This document shows, one piece after another, positions 1-8,421 of a DNA stretch of 64,000 bases. How positions within the stretch are numbered: position 1 is the first letter of the stretch; every line of letters begins with the position of its first letter. The DNA is taken from NCBI GenBank assembly GCA_020634115.1, contig JACKCH010000012.1:806001-870000 (forward strand). The letters run 5' to 3'. A model generated the notes under the pieces. It saw only the letters and a program-made list of their open reading frames with translations. It had not been told where the DNA came from and searched no databases. The position numbers were made by a program, and so were the translations under genes. Source of the stretch: Anaerolineaceae bacterium. Its GTDB lineage: Bacteria > Chloroflexota > Anaerolineae > Aggregatilineales > Phototrophicaceae.

Positions 1-638
1 CTGTAGGATTCGATGGCTAACTTACTCGCGCCATACGAGGTTTCGCTGGGGAAATTGTGAGCGCCATCGGTACTGATGTTGATAATCCGTCCCCAATTCG
101 CGCCACGCTCAACGTGTCGTCGGGCAAATTCGGCCATCATGAGCGCCGTCGCCCGGGTATTGACCACGAAATGCCGGTCTATGGTGTCGGAGTTGAGAGT
201 CGGCACACCGTCACTGCGCCAATCCACCGAAGATGTATTCACCAGTTTATCCTGGGATGGAAGAAAGGTATCCGCTGTCGAGTGGGCGGCGTTATTGACC
301 AGAATATCCACCCCACCAAAGGTCGCGTGAACCCGGTCAAACAGCGCTGGAATCAGCGCCGGGTTGCTGAGATCAACCTCCCAGGATTCAGCCTGCCCGC
401 CCGCAGCGCGAATCGCATTCACGACTTCGGAGGCATCCTCCGCCCGCGTCCGCTGGTAGAGTCCTTCGCCCGGTTGGTCATCATCAGTTATAGCGCCTTC
501 AATGGGCAGGCGGTGGTAGGTGATGAACACCCGCACGCCCTGGGCGGCCAACGCCTCCGCGACTGCCGCGCCGATACCGAGTGGGCTGTTCGCCCCGGTG
601 ATAATAGCTGTTTTACCTTCTAATTGTGGGTTTATCAT
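1..638 (-). CDS. SDR-family oxidoreductase, truncated by left edge
   Basis: Short-chain dehydrogenase/reductase, a cytoplasmic NAD(P)-dependent oxidoreductase; the substrate cannot be told. The frame reads from ATG at 638 down to base 3 and runs off the window, so about 212 N-terminal residues are visible. It shows a Rossmann nucleotide-binding loop (TGANSPLGIG), the NNAA motif after a D-I-L-V strand, and the catalytic Tyr/Lys pair in YGASK close to the edge, with the ISTDG strand carrying the usual Ser. The FabG-like order and spacing fit the classical SDR family (about 250 residues), so only some 40-50 residues are missing. A GGAGACTCTGCAC leader precedes the ATG. The ABC-F gene lies 14 bp upstream on the same strand, so the two may be co-transcribed. 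A long open frame on the opposite strand is antisense to this gene. Confidence 0.88.
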   Translation of the reverse strand, partial: MINPQLEGKTAIITGANSPLGIGAAVAEALAAQGVRVFITYHRLPIEGAITDDDQPGEGLYQRTRAEDASEVVNAIRAAGGQAESWEVDLSNPALIPALFDRVHATFGGVDILVNNAAHSTADTFLPSQDKLVNTSSVDWRSDGVPTLNSDTIDRHFVVNTRATALMMAEFARRHVERGANWGRIINISTDGAHNFPSETSYGASKLAIESY

Positions 639-652
639 GTGCAGAGTCTCCT

Positions 653-2317
653 TTAGGCTTCGATAGATGAATGAAACGACACGGAAAATTCGCCCGCTTC
701 AATGTGCCAAATCTGCGTGGCGAAGCGGTCTACAAAGTAGCGGTCATGCACCACCGCCAGCACACTCCCCTGGTAAGAGCGGAGCGCCTGTTCAAAACGT
801 TCTCGCGCCGGAACGTCCAGATGGTTGATTGGCTCATCCAGGATGAGCAGATTCGCGCCTTGCGCCACCGGGATCGCCAGCATCAGGCAGGCGCGTTCAC
901 CATAGCTAAGTTGCTCAACCGGACGAAACACTTCGTCCCCGCTGAACAGGAAGAAGTGCAGGAAGGTACGGGCTTCGGTTTCTGACATCGGGGCGGCGGC
1001 CAGCAGGGTTTCCAGGGGCGTACTCCCGGAGTCGAGGATTTCCTGCTCCTGTGCCAGGTAGCCGACCTGCACGCTGTTGGCGATACGCGCCGTGCCGGAC
1101 AGAGGTGGGAGTTCCCCGATGATGGTTTTCAGGAGGGTACTTTTGCCCTGCCCATTGGGGCCAAGCACCGCGATGCGTTCCCCGGTCATGACACTCACCG
1201 TCACATCCTGGAGCAACGGCCTGCCCGGTTCGTAACCGATGGCTAACTGATCGAGGATCACGATTTCACGATCACTGGGCAGCGCCGAGACATCTTCCAA
1301 CAAGCCCATGCGAAGCGGCCAGGCAGGGATGGGCTTCTCGACTCGTTCTTCCGATTCCATATAGCGTTCCAGGCGTTTCTTCTTGGCCTGGGCGCGACTG
1401 GCGACTTTCTTCGCATACCGGCGCTGGGTACTATCTTTGGTCGCGTTCTCTTTGCGCACCGCCCGCGCCATTGTCTGCCGGAAATCCGCCTGTAAGCGGG
1501 CGATCTCGGCCTGCTGGTCACGCCACGCCGCCCACTGTTTATCGAGTTCAGACTGCACGGTTTTAACGTACTGGCTGTAATTCCCCTCGTACAGCCGCGC
1601 CGTGTGCTGGCGGTCATCCAGGGCGACAAGGCGGGTGATGGTTTCATCCAGAAAGGTGCGGTCATGTGAAACGATGAGCGCCCCGCCCTGGAACGCCCGC
1701 AACCAGCCTTCGAGCCATTCCAGGCCGGTGATGTCAAGGTGATTGGTCGGTTCGTCCAGAACCAGTAAATCCGGCTCACTGAGGAGGAGCGATGCCAGTC
1801 CCAGGCGGGTTTTCTGCCCACCGGAGAGCATCCCAACCGGCGAATCGAGGTCAACATCGGCCAGGTTCAGCCCGGCTAGGATCGGCTCCACGACTCCGGC
1901 GGACAGGCCGGTGCTAACGCGCTCAAACTGTTCGAGGGCATCACCGTAGGCCGCCAGCAGACCCGGCAGGTCGTCCTCACTCGCCTCGGCTATGGCGTCG
2001 GCCAGGCGTTGGACGGTGGCTTCGGCCAGGGCTAAGTCCCCTGCGCCGGGGAATAAGACATCCCGTACCAACAGCGAATCGGTGTCGGTCAAGCCCTGGG
2101 GCAGATAACCAACTCGTAGTGAGGGCGGGTTAAACTGCACACTGCCCCTATCCGGCTGAATCTGCCCGGTGACGATGTTGATGAGCGTACTTTTCCCACA
2201 ACCGTTGGGGCCGATCAACCCGACGCGCTCCCCGGCGTTGACGGTGAACGAGACATTTAGAAGTATCGGTTCGTCCGCGCCCCGGTATCGTTTGGAAATA
2301 TTAGAGACTACCAGCAT
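653..2317 (-). CDS. ABC-F family ATP-binding protein
   Basis: Two ABC ATPase domains in one chain without membrane segments, the ABC-F arrangement; such proteins act on the ribosome (translation factors or antibiotic-resistance protectors) rather than in transport. Domain 1 has Walker A GPNGCGKST, signature LSGGQKTRL and Walker B LLVLDEPTNHLD. Domain 2 has GPNGQGKSTLL, a divergent signature LSYGERACL and LLILDEPINHLD, where Ile replaces the usual Thr. The inter-domain linker is long, basic and coiled-coil-like (KKVASRAQAKKKRLERYMES), as expected for the P-site tRNA-interacting motif. The start at 2317 (MLVVSNISKRY) is chosen because GAGAGGAG lies 8 nt upstream; an in-frame extension to 2446 lacks homology-like features. 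Length 554 aa is normal. Which ABC-F subfamily it belongs to cannot be decided by eye. Confidence 0.9.
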   Translation of the reverse strand: MLVVSNISKRYRGADEPILLNVSFTVNAGERVGLIGPNGCGKSTLINIVTGQIQPDRGSVQFNPPSLRVGYLPQGLTDTDSLLVRDVLFPGAGDLALAEATVQRLADAIAEASEDDLPGLLAAYGDALEQFERVSTGLSAGVVEPILAGLNLADVDLDSPVGMLSGGQKTRLGLASLLLSEPDLLVLDEPTNHLDITGLEWLEGWLRAFQGGALIVSHDRTFLDETITRLVALDDRQHTARLYEGNYSQYVKTVQSELDKQWAAWRDQQAEIARLQADFRQTMARAVRKENATKDSTQRRYAKKVASRAQAKKKRLERYMESEERVEKPIPAWPLRMGLLEDVSALPSDREIVILDQLAIGYEPGRPLLQDVTVSVMTGERIAVLGPNGQGKSTLLKTIIGELPPLSGTARIANSVQVGYLAQEQEILDSGSTPLETLLAAAPMSETEARTFLHFFLFSGDEVFRPVEQLSYGERACLMLAIPVAQGANLLILDEPINHLDVPARERFEQALRSYQGSVLAVVHDRYFVDRFATQIWHIEAGEFSVSFHSSIEA

Positions 2318-2789
2318 AAAGGGTTCTCCTCTCTTGTTCGCCGCCCCATACCATGAAGAATCAAAAACGCCACACAGCAGGTAAACCTGGTGCAGCGTCC
2401 GGGGGCAAACGAACGGGAATTGCGAATCAAATGGCAGCGCAAGCACAATCAGACTTACCTGAAATCAGGTCTAGCTGTTTGTGATACCGCCTGCCATTGG
2501 GAACCCTTCTACTCCGGTGTGAGGAAATCCAGGGGAAACATGATTGACTCATGTTTGGCCGGGATGGGATTATTATAGGGAACATGGGCGGAACGTGTCA
2601 AGTGGGGTCTTGAGGGTTCGGCGGAGTGCATTTTGCCGCTGTTTTATTGCATTCGGAGGCCAATTTGCGGCAATTTACGGTCTAAAATGGCGTTCCAGTC
2701 ATATCCGCACGGGGAAAAATGGGGTGTTTTTTGCGGCGAAACGGATTTTCGCTGCGATTGCAGCGATTGCAGCAATCCGGGTTATCAGC

Positions 2790-2825
2790 CGTCAGTGGGT
2801 AGTTGTCAGTCGTCAGTGGTCAGTC
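2790..2825 (+). repeat. GTCAGT-type short degenerate tandem repeat
   Basis: The unit GTCAGT recurs four times in about 36 bp (GTCAGTGGGTAGTT, GTCAGTC, GTCAGTG, GTCAGTC) with variable spacing. The units are too short and irregular for CRISPR. It looks like a simple sequence repeat in non-coding DNA. Confidence 0.5.
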
Positions 2826-2849
2826 TCCAATGAGTAGTGGATGGTGGAC

Positions 2850-2876
2850 GGCGGGCAGGCCGTAGCCCGCCCTTAC
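2850..2876. repeat. REP-like hairpin, copy 1
   Basis: GGCGGGC and GCCCGCC form a 7-bp stem around an 8-nt loop, followed by CTTAC. Read on the other strand the pattern is GTAAGGGCGGGC...GCCCGCC. Two other intergenic palindromes (8751-8776, 22062-22087) share the outline GTAGRGGCG...CGCCCAC, suggesting a small dispersed palindromic family. Confidence 0.4.
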
Positions 2877-2945
2877 TCGCCAGCATAGCACAAAACGGGA
2901 CGCAAATGGGGAAGATTTGCGCGAATATTTGGTTCGATAATGCCC

Positions 2946-3569
2946 TCAGCGCAGCAAGAAAGCAGTCCAGGGAAGCACGATGCAAACAAGCGATAAAATG
3001 ACCGCTCCTACAATCCCCAGATGATCCTTGATTTGGTCTGCATATACCCGATTCATGAAAACGCTGGCGATGATTCTTGCGGCTATGACACTGATTACAA
3101 ACAGCAAGCCCTCGGCTACAAAATACCAAACAATCATCATGAAAAACCCAAAAAGAGAGGCGACTATTCCAAACCGTGCCAGCGGAGTCTGGTTTAACAT
3201 GGCGTAATCAAAGAGCAGGCCAAATCCCATCATCAAGCCAAAAATGCCGCCCCCAAAGGCAATGCTGGCAAGGTCTGGGGCTTCCAGGTTATGTACTTTA
3301 AAAATAGAACCATCTCCCCAAGCTGCGGCAAGCCAGAAGATAACTATGCCTAAGACAACGTTCAGCGTTGTGATCCAATTTCGCTTTTCCATTGGATTCA
3401 GTTGCGAATGAGAAATGGGCCAAGACACAAGCGTAAAGAAAGCGCCAACGATAACGCCCGCAACAACCATGCTCATTATCTGGCCGATTGCAGCATTCAA
3501 GATAAAAGCAATCAGCAAAACGCCACAGATAAGCAAATTGACAAGTATAACGGAAACGCTCTTAAGCAC
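2946..3569 (-). CDS. Hypothetical polytopic membrane protein
   Basis: 207 residues, mostly hydrophobic, with about six predicted membrane segments: two near the N-terminus (VSVILVNLLICGVLLIAF and a following GQIMSMVVAGVIVGAFF), one after MEKRNW, a Gly-rich one (FGGGIFGLMMGFGLLF), and two or three near the C-terminus ending in VLPWTAFLLR. No motif of a known transporter or enzyme family is visible. The start is a GTG at 3569, chosen because a GGGGG run sits about 10 nt upstream; it is not strong. It lies downstream of the DUF6273 gene on the same strand, separated by 152 bp that contain a mazG-like relic, so the two may not form an ancestral operon. Function not recognised. Confidence 0.65.
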   Translation of the reverse strand: MLKSVSVILVNLLICGVLLIAFILNAAIGQIMSMVVAGVIVGAFFTLVSWPISHSQLNPMEKRNWITTLNVVLGIVIFWLAAAWGDGSIFKVHNLEAPDLASIAFGGGIFGLMMGFGLLFDYAMLNQTPLARFGIVASLFGFFMMIVWYFVAEGLLFVISVIAARIIASVFMNRVYADQIKDHLGIVGAVILSLVCIVLPWTAFLLR

Positions 3570-3594
3570 GACGAATCACGCCCCCATACTTGAC

Positions 3595-3648
3595 TTACAG
3601 CCCTTCCGTCTTGGCTGCGTCCCAGAAGGCGTCGAGTTCGGCCAGTGT
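3595..3648 (-). pseudogene. Relic of a mazG 3' end
   Basis: Read on the minus strand this stretch encodes TLAELDAFWDAAKTEGL followed by TAA. The C-terminus of the intact mazG in this window (ending at 6257) is TLAELDAFWNAAKAEGL followed by a stop. Fifteen of 17 residues agree, and most nucleotide differences are at third positions. Two codons upstream of the relic the frame hits TGA, and no further MazG-like sequence can be read. It is therefore a 3' fragment of a second, diverged mazG, or of a recombination event that used the mazG tail. Confidence 0.7.
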
Positions 3649-3721
3649 ACTTCACAATACCGGGTTCTGTTGACATTTCGGCATAACCAGACAGAACGCC
3701 CGCATGAATTACCGAATCCGC

Positions 3722-4402
3722 TCACGGCAGATGAAGTCTTAGTGCAGGACGCACACCACAGCGACGTTGATTGACCTGTCCATACCGCTTGATATTGCTG
3801 CGCGCCCCAATAAATGTGGCACGCGATGGATGTTCGGTTTGCAGTTGAGACCGCGTCCACCACCACGAACAGCCGCGCTTTTCGCCGTTTTCAACCACAT
3901 AGTCCTTCTCGACGCCCTTATCATATACATACAGGGAACATCCATCCGGTTTTTTCACTTTGGCAAAGTCTGTTCCGACGGTTCGGCGTCTTATCCGCGT
4001 ATCGCTTCCATCTTCTGGATCAGTAAATGCCTGTATTTCGTCAATGCTCAGCAGAAAGACCCTATCTTCTGTATCAGGGCTGCCTTCTCCATTGTCGGTA
4101 CAATGGGTAACTTCGACGAGTTTACGCTCTGTAGCACTCAACACGGTGTCATAAAACTCGGCATTCAGCCACTTCCGCAGATCGCAATCGCGCCAGGTAA
4201 TATCGGTAAGCTCGCCATGATACCGCTTGCAGTCCAGAATGTACTCGCTCAGAATAAACAGTACGCTATCTGAGTTTTGCAACACTCGCCATTGTATCGG
4301 CGTTCTGTCCAGGCTATCTACCGTCTGCGGATACACGCCAAAAGTTATGATTTCACCTAGCTTTACGTTCCAGGGCGGCGTGAAAGCAAGATAATCGGTC
4401 AT
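3722..4402 (-). CDS. DUF6273 domain-containing protein
   Basis: 226-residue soluble protein matching what I know of DUF6273: an early GEIITFGVYPQ strand, then PIQWRVLQNSDSVLFILSEY, a WRDCDLRKWLNAEFY segment typical of this fold, and a C-terminal WWWTRS...GVRPALRLHLP stretch. The arrangement resembles a C-type-lectin/FGE-like surface domain (GVRPALRL close to the end). No signal peptide or membrane segment. The molecular role of DUF6273 is not established. The start ATG at 4402 is preceded by AGGTATAGTTTACCG, a modest ribosome-binding site. The downstream gap contains the mazG relic; the upstream gene is an ABC-2 permease 84 bp away on the same strand. Confidence 0.75.
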   Translation of the reverse strand: MTDYLAFTPPWNVKLGEIITFGVYPQTVDSLDRTPIQWRVLQNSDSVLFILSEYILDCKRYHGELTDITWRDCDLRKWLNAEFYDTVLSATERKLVEVTHCTDNGEGSPDTEDRVFLLSIDEIQAFTDPEDGSDTRIRRRTVGTDFAKVKKPDGCSLYVYDKGVEKDYVVENGEKRGCSWWWTRSQLQTEHPSRATFIGARSNIKRYGQVNQRRCGVRPALRLHLP

Positions 4403-4486
4403 CGGTAAACTATACCTTTCGTTCGCCTGTTATTTTCCGCTCATCCTGCGTCCAGTATGGAAGATGACAACCTATGCCAAAGTGGA

Positions 4487-5314
4487 CTAGGCGGGCTTGT
4501 GTGACCGCTGCCAGGGCCATTGACCGACGGTGATATTGCGGCCTGCAAAACTCCACAGGGCTAACCCGAAGAACACCACCCCCACCACCAGCAGGATGAG
4601 CGACTTCCCGACATCATGCCCTTCAGTAAAGACCGTTACGGTGGTGTTGACATAGGAAAAGAGCGATAACGTCCTGAGCCAATGCAGCGATTCAACCAGA
4701 TTGCCGACGGAATTGATGACGTAACTGGCGATGTAAATGAAAATCATCAGCGACATCGCCGAGCGGCGGCTGGGCATGAATGTTCCCAGGAAAAGGCTAA
4801 TGCCAAAGATCGCCACCATGAGCGGGTATGCCCCCAGCAACGCCCCGTAAAGCTGCATGGGGGTCGTATCTATGACGACATCCGTCGTGGCTTCGACCAC
4901 CGCCAGCACAAGGGCGCTGCCCGCACCGAACACCAGCATAATCAGCAGAATAACGATGAGCAGGGCTGCCGTCTTCATCGCCACGATTTGCCAGCGGTGC
5001 AGGGGCATAGCGACGACGAGTTCGAGCGTGCCATTGTCTTCCTCACCCGCCAGCGTGCCGGTAGCCAGCATGATGACATTCACGCCCAGGATAATCGGGA
5101 GGATTTGGATCACGATGGAGGCGATATAGCCCGCGAAGGACGCCAAATCCATGCCCAGCAGTTTGTAGAATTCAACCTGGGCGAAGGCCGCCATCTGGTC
5201 GGCAAAGGAGGGGTAAACGCCAACATACAGCGCCGAGAACATGGAAAGACCAATCCCCCACCCCAGAATGACACGCCAGCGCGAGAACAATTCGTATTTG
5301 AAGAGATTAAACAT
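4487..5314 (-). CDS. ABC-2 type transporter permease
   Basis: Membrane subunit of an ABC-2 exporter, 275 residues and about six transmembrane helices. The N-terminus MFNLFKYELFSRWRVILGWG is typical of ABC-2 permeases, and the segment LAGEEDNGTLELVVAMPLHRWQIV is the conserved cytoplasmic coupling region (EExxGTLELLLAxPLxR). GGAGGTCAATAACG precedes the ATG, and the start lies only 2 nt after the stop of the ATPase gene, so the two are translationally linked and form one exporter. The substrate is unknown. The nucleotide-binding partner is the gene ending at 5317. Confidence 0.88.
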   Translation of the reverse strand: MFNLFKYELFSRWRVILGWGIGLSMFSALYVGVYPSFADQMAAFAQVEFYKLLGMDLASFAGYIASIVIQILPIILGVNVIMLATGTLAGEEDNGTLELVVAMPLHRWQIVAMKTAALLIVILLIMLVFGAGSALVLAVVEATTDVVIDTTPMQLYGALLGAYPLMVAIFGISLFLGTFMPSRRSAMSLMIFIYIASYVINSVGNLVESLHWLRTLSLFSYVNTTVTVFTEGHDVGKSLILLVVGVVFFGLALWSFAGRNITVGQWPWQRSHKPA

Positions 5315-5316
5315 CG

Positions 5317-6222
5317 TTATTGACCTCCGTTGCTGGTACGGTCATAAAAGTTAAGGAAGATTTCTTCCAGCGTGACATGAGGCGCTTCCACATCTTCAAT
5401 CTGATAGGCAGCGGCGAGTTCCATGAGTTTCGGCAGGCCGCTGCGCACCTCCAGCATGACCGTCTGGCCGTCGCGCCCGGTTTCGGTCACGCCGTCCATT
5501 GTAAAGGCACCGGCAGGGGGCAGGTTGCGGAAGGTGAGATGCACCCGCTTGAAGGCCTGTTTGGTCAGGGACTCTACGCTGGCGGTCTGGATAAGCTGAC
5601 CTTCACGGATAATGCCCACCCGGTCACATACGGCCTGAACCTCCGGCAGGATGTGCGAGGAGAAAAAGACAGTGCGGCCATCGGCTTTGACTTCCCGCAC
5701 GAGTTCCATCACGGTTTGCTGCACCAACGGGTCTAAACCACTGGTGGGTTCATCCAGAATCAGGAGATCGGGTTTATCCATAAAGGCGGCTACAATGCCA
5801 ACTTTCTGTTTGTTCCCCCGTGAATACTCTTTCATCCGGCGGGTGGGGTCAAAGTCGAGACGCTGACACAGTTCGTCTCGAAAGCGGGTATCCTGGCGAC
5901 CATCTTGCAGCGAAGCCAACATATCCAGAAAGGCATCCGCTCGCATGTTGGGGTAGAGATTAAGTTCGCCCGGCAGGTAGCTCAGGCGTTTGCGGATAGG
6001 GACGCCTTCTTTCTGGCAATCCATCCCGAAAATCGTCGCCTGCCCTGCGGACGGGTGGATAACATCCATCAGCACGCGCTGAGTCGTGGTTTTGCCCGCG
6101 CCGTTTGGCCCCAGGAAACCGAATACCTCGCCCTGCTCTACAGTCAGGTTGACTTTTTCAATACCCCGATGTTTCCCGTAATAGACGGTCAGATCGTGGG
6201 TTTCAATCACATGATTACCCAT
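5317..6222 (-). CDS. ABC transporter ATP-binding protein
   Basis: 301-residue ABC ATPase of the ABC-2 exporter class. Walker A is GPNGAGKTTT (near residue 38), the signature region is YSRGNKQKV (a divergent SGG, common in this subclass), Walker B with the D-loop is LLILDEPTSGLDP, and the H-loop is in SSHILPEV. After the core is a C-terminal domain of about 80 residues (VHLTFRNLPP..., ending in EEIFLNFY), as in CcmA/DrrA-type ATPases. Start ATG 6222 has AAAGGGGAATTTA before it. It is the first gene of a two-gene operon with the permease and powers export of an unidentified substrate from the cytoplasm. Confidence 0.9.
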   Translation of the reverse strand: MGNHVIETHDLTVYYGKHRGIEKVNLTVEQGEVFGFLGPNGAGKTTTQRVLMDVIHPSAGQATIFGMDCQKEGVPIRKRLSYLPGELNLYPNMRADAFLDMLASLQDGRQDTRFRDELCQRLDFDPTRRMKEYSRGNKQKVGIVAAFMDKPDLLILDEPTSGLDPLVQQTVMELVREVKADGRTVFFSSHILPEVQAVCDRVGIIREGQLIQTASVESLTKQAFKRVHLTFRNLPPAGAFTMDGVTETGRDGQTVMLEVRSGLPKLMELAAAYQIEDVEAPHVTLEEIFLNFYDRTSNGGQ

Positions 6223-6256
6223 TAAATTCCCCTTTCTGTACTACCCGATGGCAAAG

Positions 6257-7702
6257 CTACAGCCCTTCGGCCTTCGCTGCGTTCCAAAAAGCGTCGAGTT
6301 CGGCTAAAGTGTGATCGGTCATCGCTTTGCCGCTATTTGCCACCTGCTGCTCGATATAGTTGAACCGGCGGTAGAACTTGGCGTTGGCATCGTGCAGCGC
6401 CATCTCCGGCTCGACACCCAGCCAACGCGCCCAGTTGACCAGCACGAACAGCAAATCGCCCATTTCTTCGGCGCGATGGGCGTCGTCGGCTTCCAATACT
6501 TCGTCCATTTCCTCGCGGACTTTGGCGATGACATCATCTACCTGATCCCAATCAAAATTCACTTTCGCCGCTCGCGCCTGGTACTGGTGCGCTTGCAGGA
6601 GCGCCGGGAGGCCTTTGGGGATGCTATCCAACAGAGACTCGTCCGCCTTGCCGTTCTCGGCCTTCTCTTGACGTTTGAGCGCCTCCCAGTTGGTGACGAC
6701 CTGCTCCGCACCGTCTACGTTGACATCACCCCAGACATGCGGGTGACGGCGGATCATCTTCTGGTTAATATGGCGCAGCACATCGGCCATGTAAAATTCG
6801 CCATCCTCGGTGGCGATCTGGGTGTGCAGGATAATTTGCAACAGGAGGTCGCCGAGTTCTTCCGCCAGCGCCGCCATGTCTTCGCGGTCTATCGCATCCA
6901 GCGTTTCGTAGGTTTCTTCCAGCAAATACCGGCGGAGGGAAACATGCGTCTGTTTGCGATCCCAGGGGCAGCCTTCCGGGGCGCGGAGGTGGGCGATGAT
7001 CTCCTGGAACTGCTCGAAACTCGCCATTTCGCCCAACGCCGGGAGATAGAGCGCCGTCATGTGGCGGATGTGGTCACTGTGGTCAATGGCATGGAGCGGG
7101 ACATTCTCGGCTAGAGCATTCGGCGTCCCGGCGGCATGAATCAACATCACCGGGAAATCATCGGGGTACTGATTCATCAGTGTAAGTTTGACATTCGAGG
7201 CCACGTCCCGGCTGTAGACCTGCCCCAGCAGCGCCGGGTAATCGGGGTTAATCGGCGGATGGTGCATGGCCGCGACGCTGATGCCATCCAGCACTTGCAG
7301 GCCATCCAGAGCGTCTATCCCCAACAGCGCCAGCGCCGGTTCAACAAAGCTCACACCGTTAATCACCTCAACAGTGATTCCGGCGGTTTTCGCTTTTTGG
7401 AGAAGCTGCTTCGCGGCAGACTCCCCCACCAGCGGGTCGCCGGGAACGGCATATACTACGTCTCCCGCCTGCGCCGCAGCCAAAACGCGCTCGACAATCG
7501 CCGAATAAACCTCGGCGAAATCATCCACCGTGTTATAGACCGAATCAAAGCTGTGATAGGTTGCACCCTGGGGGAGATACGGCACGCAGGGGTGCTGTTC
7601 GGTGCGTAGATACACTGTTTTGGCGGTTTCCAGCGCCCGCCAGGCCTTGCGTGTCAGGTCGTCTATGCTGCCCGGCCCCAGGCCAAGAATTGTCAAAGTC
7701 AT
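6257..7702 (-). CDS. mazG: MazG nucleotide pyrophosphohydrolase with N-terminal tetrapyrrole-methylase-like domain
   Basis: Two-part protein of 481 residues, the YabN-type architecture. Residues 1 to about 225 form a SAM-dependent methylase (TP_methylase) fold: start motif ILGLGPG, VVYAVPGDPLVGE, and LMLIHAAGT-like strands. The rest is a tandem MazG NTP-pyrophosphohydrolase: FQEIIAHLRAPEGCPWDRKQTH, then EETYETLDAI and EELGDLLLQII carrying the Mg-binding Glu/Asp residues, and a second copy EMDEVLEADDAHRAEEMGDLLF. MazG hydrolyses nucleoside triphosphates to monophosphate and pyrophosphate (house-cleaning, ppGpp modulation). AAGGACTGATTTTCA precedes the ATG, and the upstream thioesterase stop is 6 nt away, so they are co-translated. 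A relic of an identical-type 3' end lies at 3595-3648. Confidence 0.92.
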   Translation of the reverse strand: MTLTILGLGPGSIDDLTRKAWRALETAKTVYLRTEQHPCVPYLPQGATYHSFDSVYNTVDDFAEVYSAIVERVLAAAQAGDVVYAVPGDPLVGESAAKQLLQKAKTAGITVEVINGVSFVEPALALLGIDALDGLQVLDGISVAAMHHPPINPDYPALLGQVYSRDVASNVKLTLMNQYPDDFPVMLIHAAGTPNALAENVPLHAIDHSDHIRHMTALYLPALGEMASFEQFQEIIAHLRAPEGCPWDRKQTHVSLRRYLLEETYETLDAIDREDMAALAEELGDLLLQIILHTQIATEDGEFYMADVLRHINQKMIRRHPHVWGDVNVDGAEQVVTNWEALKRQEKAENGKADESLLDSIPKGLPALLQAHQYQARAAKVNFDWDQVDDVIAKVREEMDEVLEADDAHRAEEMGDLLFVLVNWARWLGVEPEMALHDANAKFYRRFNYIEQQVANSGKAMTDHTLAELDAFWNAAKAEGL

Positions 7703-7708
7703 TGAAAA

Positions 7709-8194
7709 TCAGTCCTTCACTTTTTCGGACATCGTTGCCCGTGATCTCACCCGCACCGCAATCACCTCACCGCGCACACATTCTTTGTCCCCGGCAAACA
7801 CCGAACAGGTGACAATCGCTTTACGTTCGTGCAGTTCCTTGATGCGCGCCCGCAGCACGAGTTCACCCTCAATCGGCGTGGGCTGAAGGTAAGTCACGTT
7901 CAAGTTGCCGGTTACATAGGTGACTTCCGGTTCGGTATCCGGCGCACGGCCTTCGGCGTGATAGGTGGCGGCGATGGCCGTCCCCATCGTGTGGCAGTCT
8001 ATCAGGCTGGCGAGCAGGCCGCCATAGGTAAATCCAGGGTATCCGATGTGATACGGTTGGGGCGTGAAACGGGCCACGCCTTCTTCGCCATCCCAATAGG
8101 TCTGGATGTGCAGGCCGTGTTCGTTGAGCCGCCCGCAGCCATAACAGATGGCGACATCGTCCGGGTAAAAATTCTGTATGGGTTGGTCAGTCAT
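7709..8194 (-). CDS. PaaI-family hotdog-fold thioesterase
   Basis: 161-residue cytoplasmic acyl-CoA thioesterase-like protein of the PaaI/hotdog group. Visible features are CYGCGRLNEHGLHI near the N-terminus (the CFGCGxxNPxGLxL motif of this subgroup), PQPYHIGYPGFTYGGLLASLIDCHTMGTA, which is the central hotdog helix with the HGG-like FTYGG and the catalytic acidic Asp, and TGNLNVTYLQPTPIEGELVLRARI as the long beta strands. The substrate cannot be predicted. It precedes mazG by 6 nt on the same strand. The start ATG 8194 is the first plausible one; the sequence before it (AGTAGGTGAACC) has AGGTG at suitable distance. Confidence 0.85.
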   Translation of the reverse strand: MTDQPIQNFYPDDVAICYGCGRLNEHGLHIQTYWDGEEGVARFTPQPYHIGYPGFTYGGLLASLIDCHTMGTAIAATYHAEGRAPDTEPEVTYVTGNLNVTYLQPTPIEGELVLRARIKELHERKAIVTCSVFAGDKECVRGEVIAVRVRSRATMSEKVKD

Positions 8195-8223
8195 GGTTCA
8201 CCTACTGATGAATAAAATACGAT

Positions 8224-8409
8224 TTAAACAAAACCATAATACATAACCAGCAAGCCAAGGATGCCATTAAACACCCGTGTGCCAGTACGCCCCAAGATAG
8301 ATACTAAAAAACGTGTTTTGGGCATATTGAAATACCAATCAGGATTGGCAAAAGAGACAAGAATCATCAATAATCCCAGAGGGATGAAAATGACGTTTGC
8401 ATTGTTCAT
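8224..8409 (-). CDS. Small Imm17-like membrane protein, copy B
   Basis: 61-residue protein with two hydrophobic helices around a conserved core: a first segment (VIFIPLGLLMILVSFA), then NPDWYFNMPKTRFLVSILGRTGTRVF, then a second segment ending in VMYYGFV. The DWYF...LGR...R pattern is what I associate with the immunity-17 family (about 60 residues, two helices). The AAGGAGAGATCACA leader supports the ATG. It follows a paralogue by 12 bp. Imm17 proteins are named from polymorphic toxin loci, but no toxin is visible nearby, so an immunity role is not supported here. Confidence 0.65.
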   Translation of the reverse strand: MNNANVIFIPLGLLMILVSFANPDWYFNMPKTRFLVSILGRTGTRVFNGILGLLVMYYGFV

Positions 8410-8421
8410 TGTGATCTCTCC

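Larger units (their letters stand above)
2318..2945. other. Gene-free interval with short repeats
   Basis: 628 bp between the ABC-F start and the 3' end of the next minus-strand gene. I see no convincing coding frame: the open frames present lack a ribosome-binding site and have low-complexity composition. It contains GATTGCAGC repeats near 2755-2775, a GTCAGT-type repeat cluster and a GC-rich hairpin, annotated separately. Confidence 0.6.

Noticed and set aside
57..623. Long plus-strand open frame opposite the SDR gene
   Set aside because: It has no domain signature, while the minus frame carries all SDR motifs; it is an antisense shadow.
2790..2825. CRISPR-like array
   Set aside because: Repeat unit of only 6 bp with irregular spacing, no spacers, and no cas genes in the window.
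2544..2837. Plus-strand frame of 97 codons
   Set aside because: Passes through simple repeats, has no start signal or recognisable domain.
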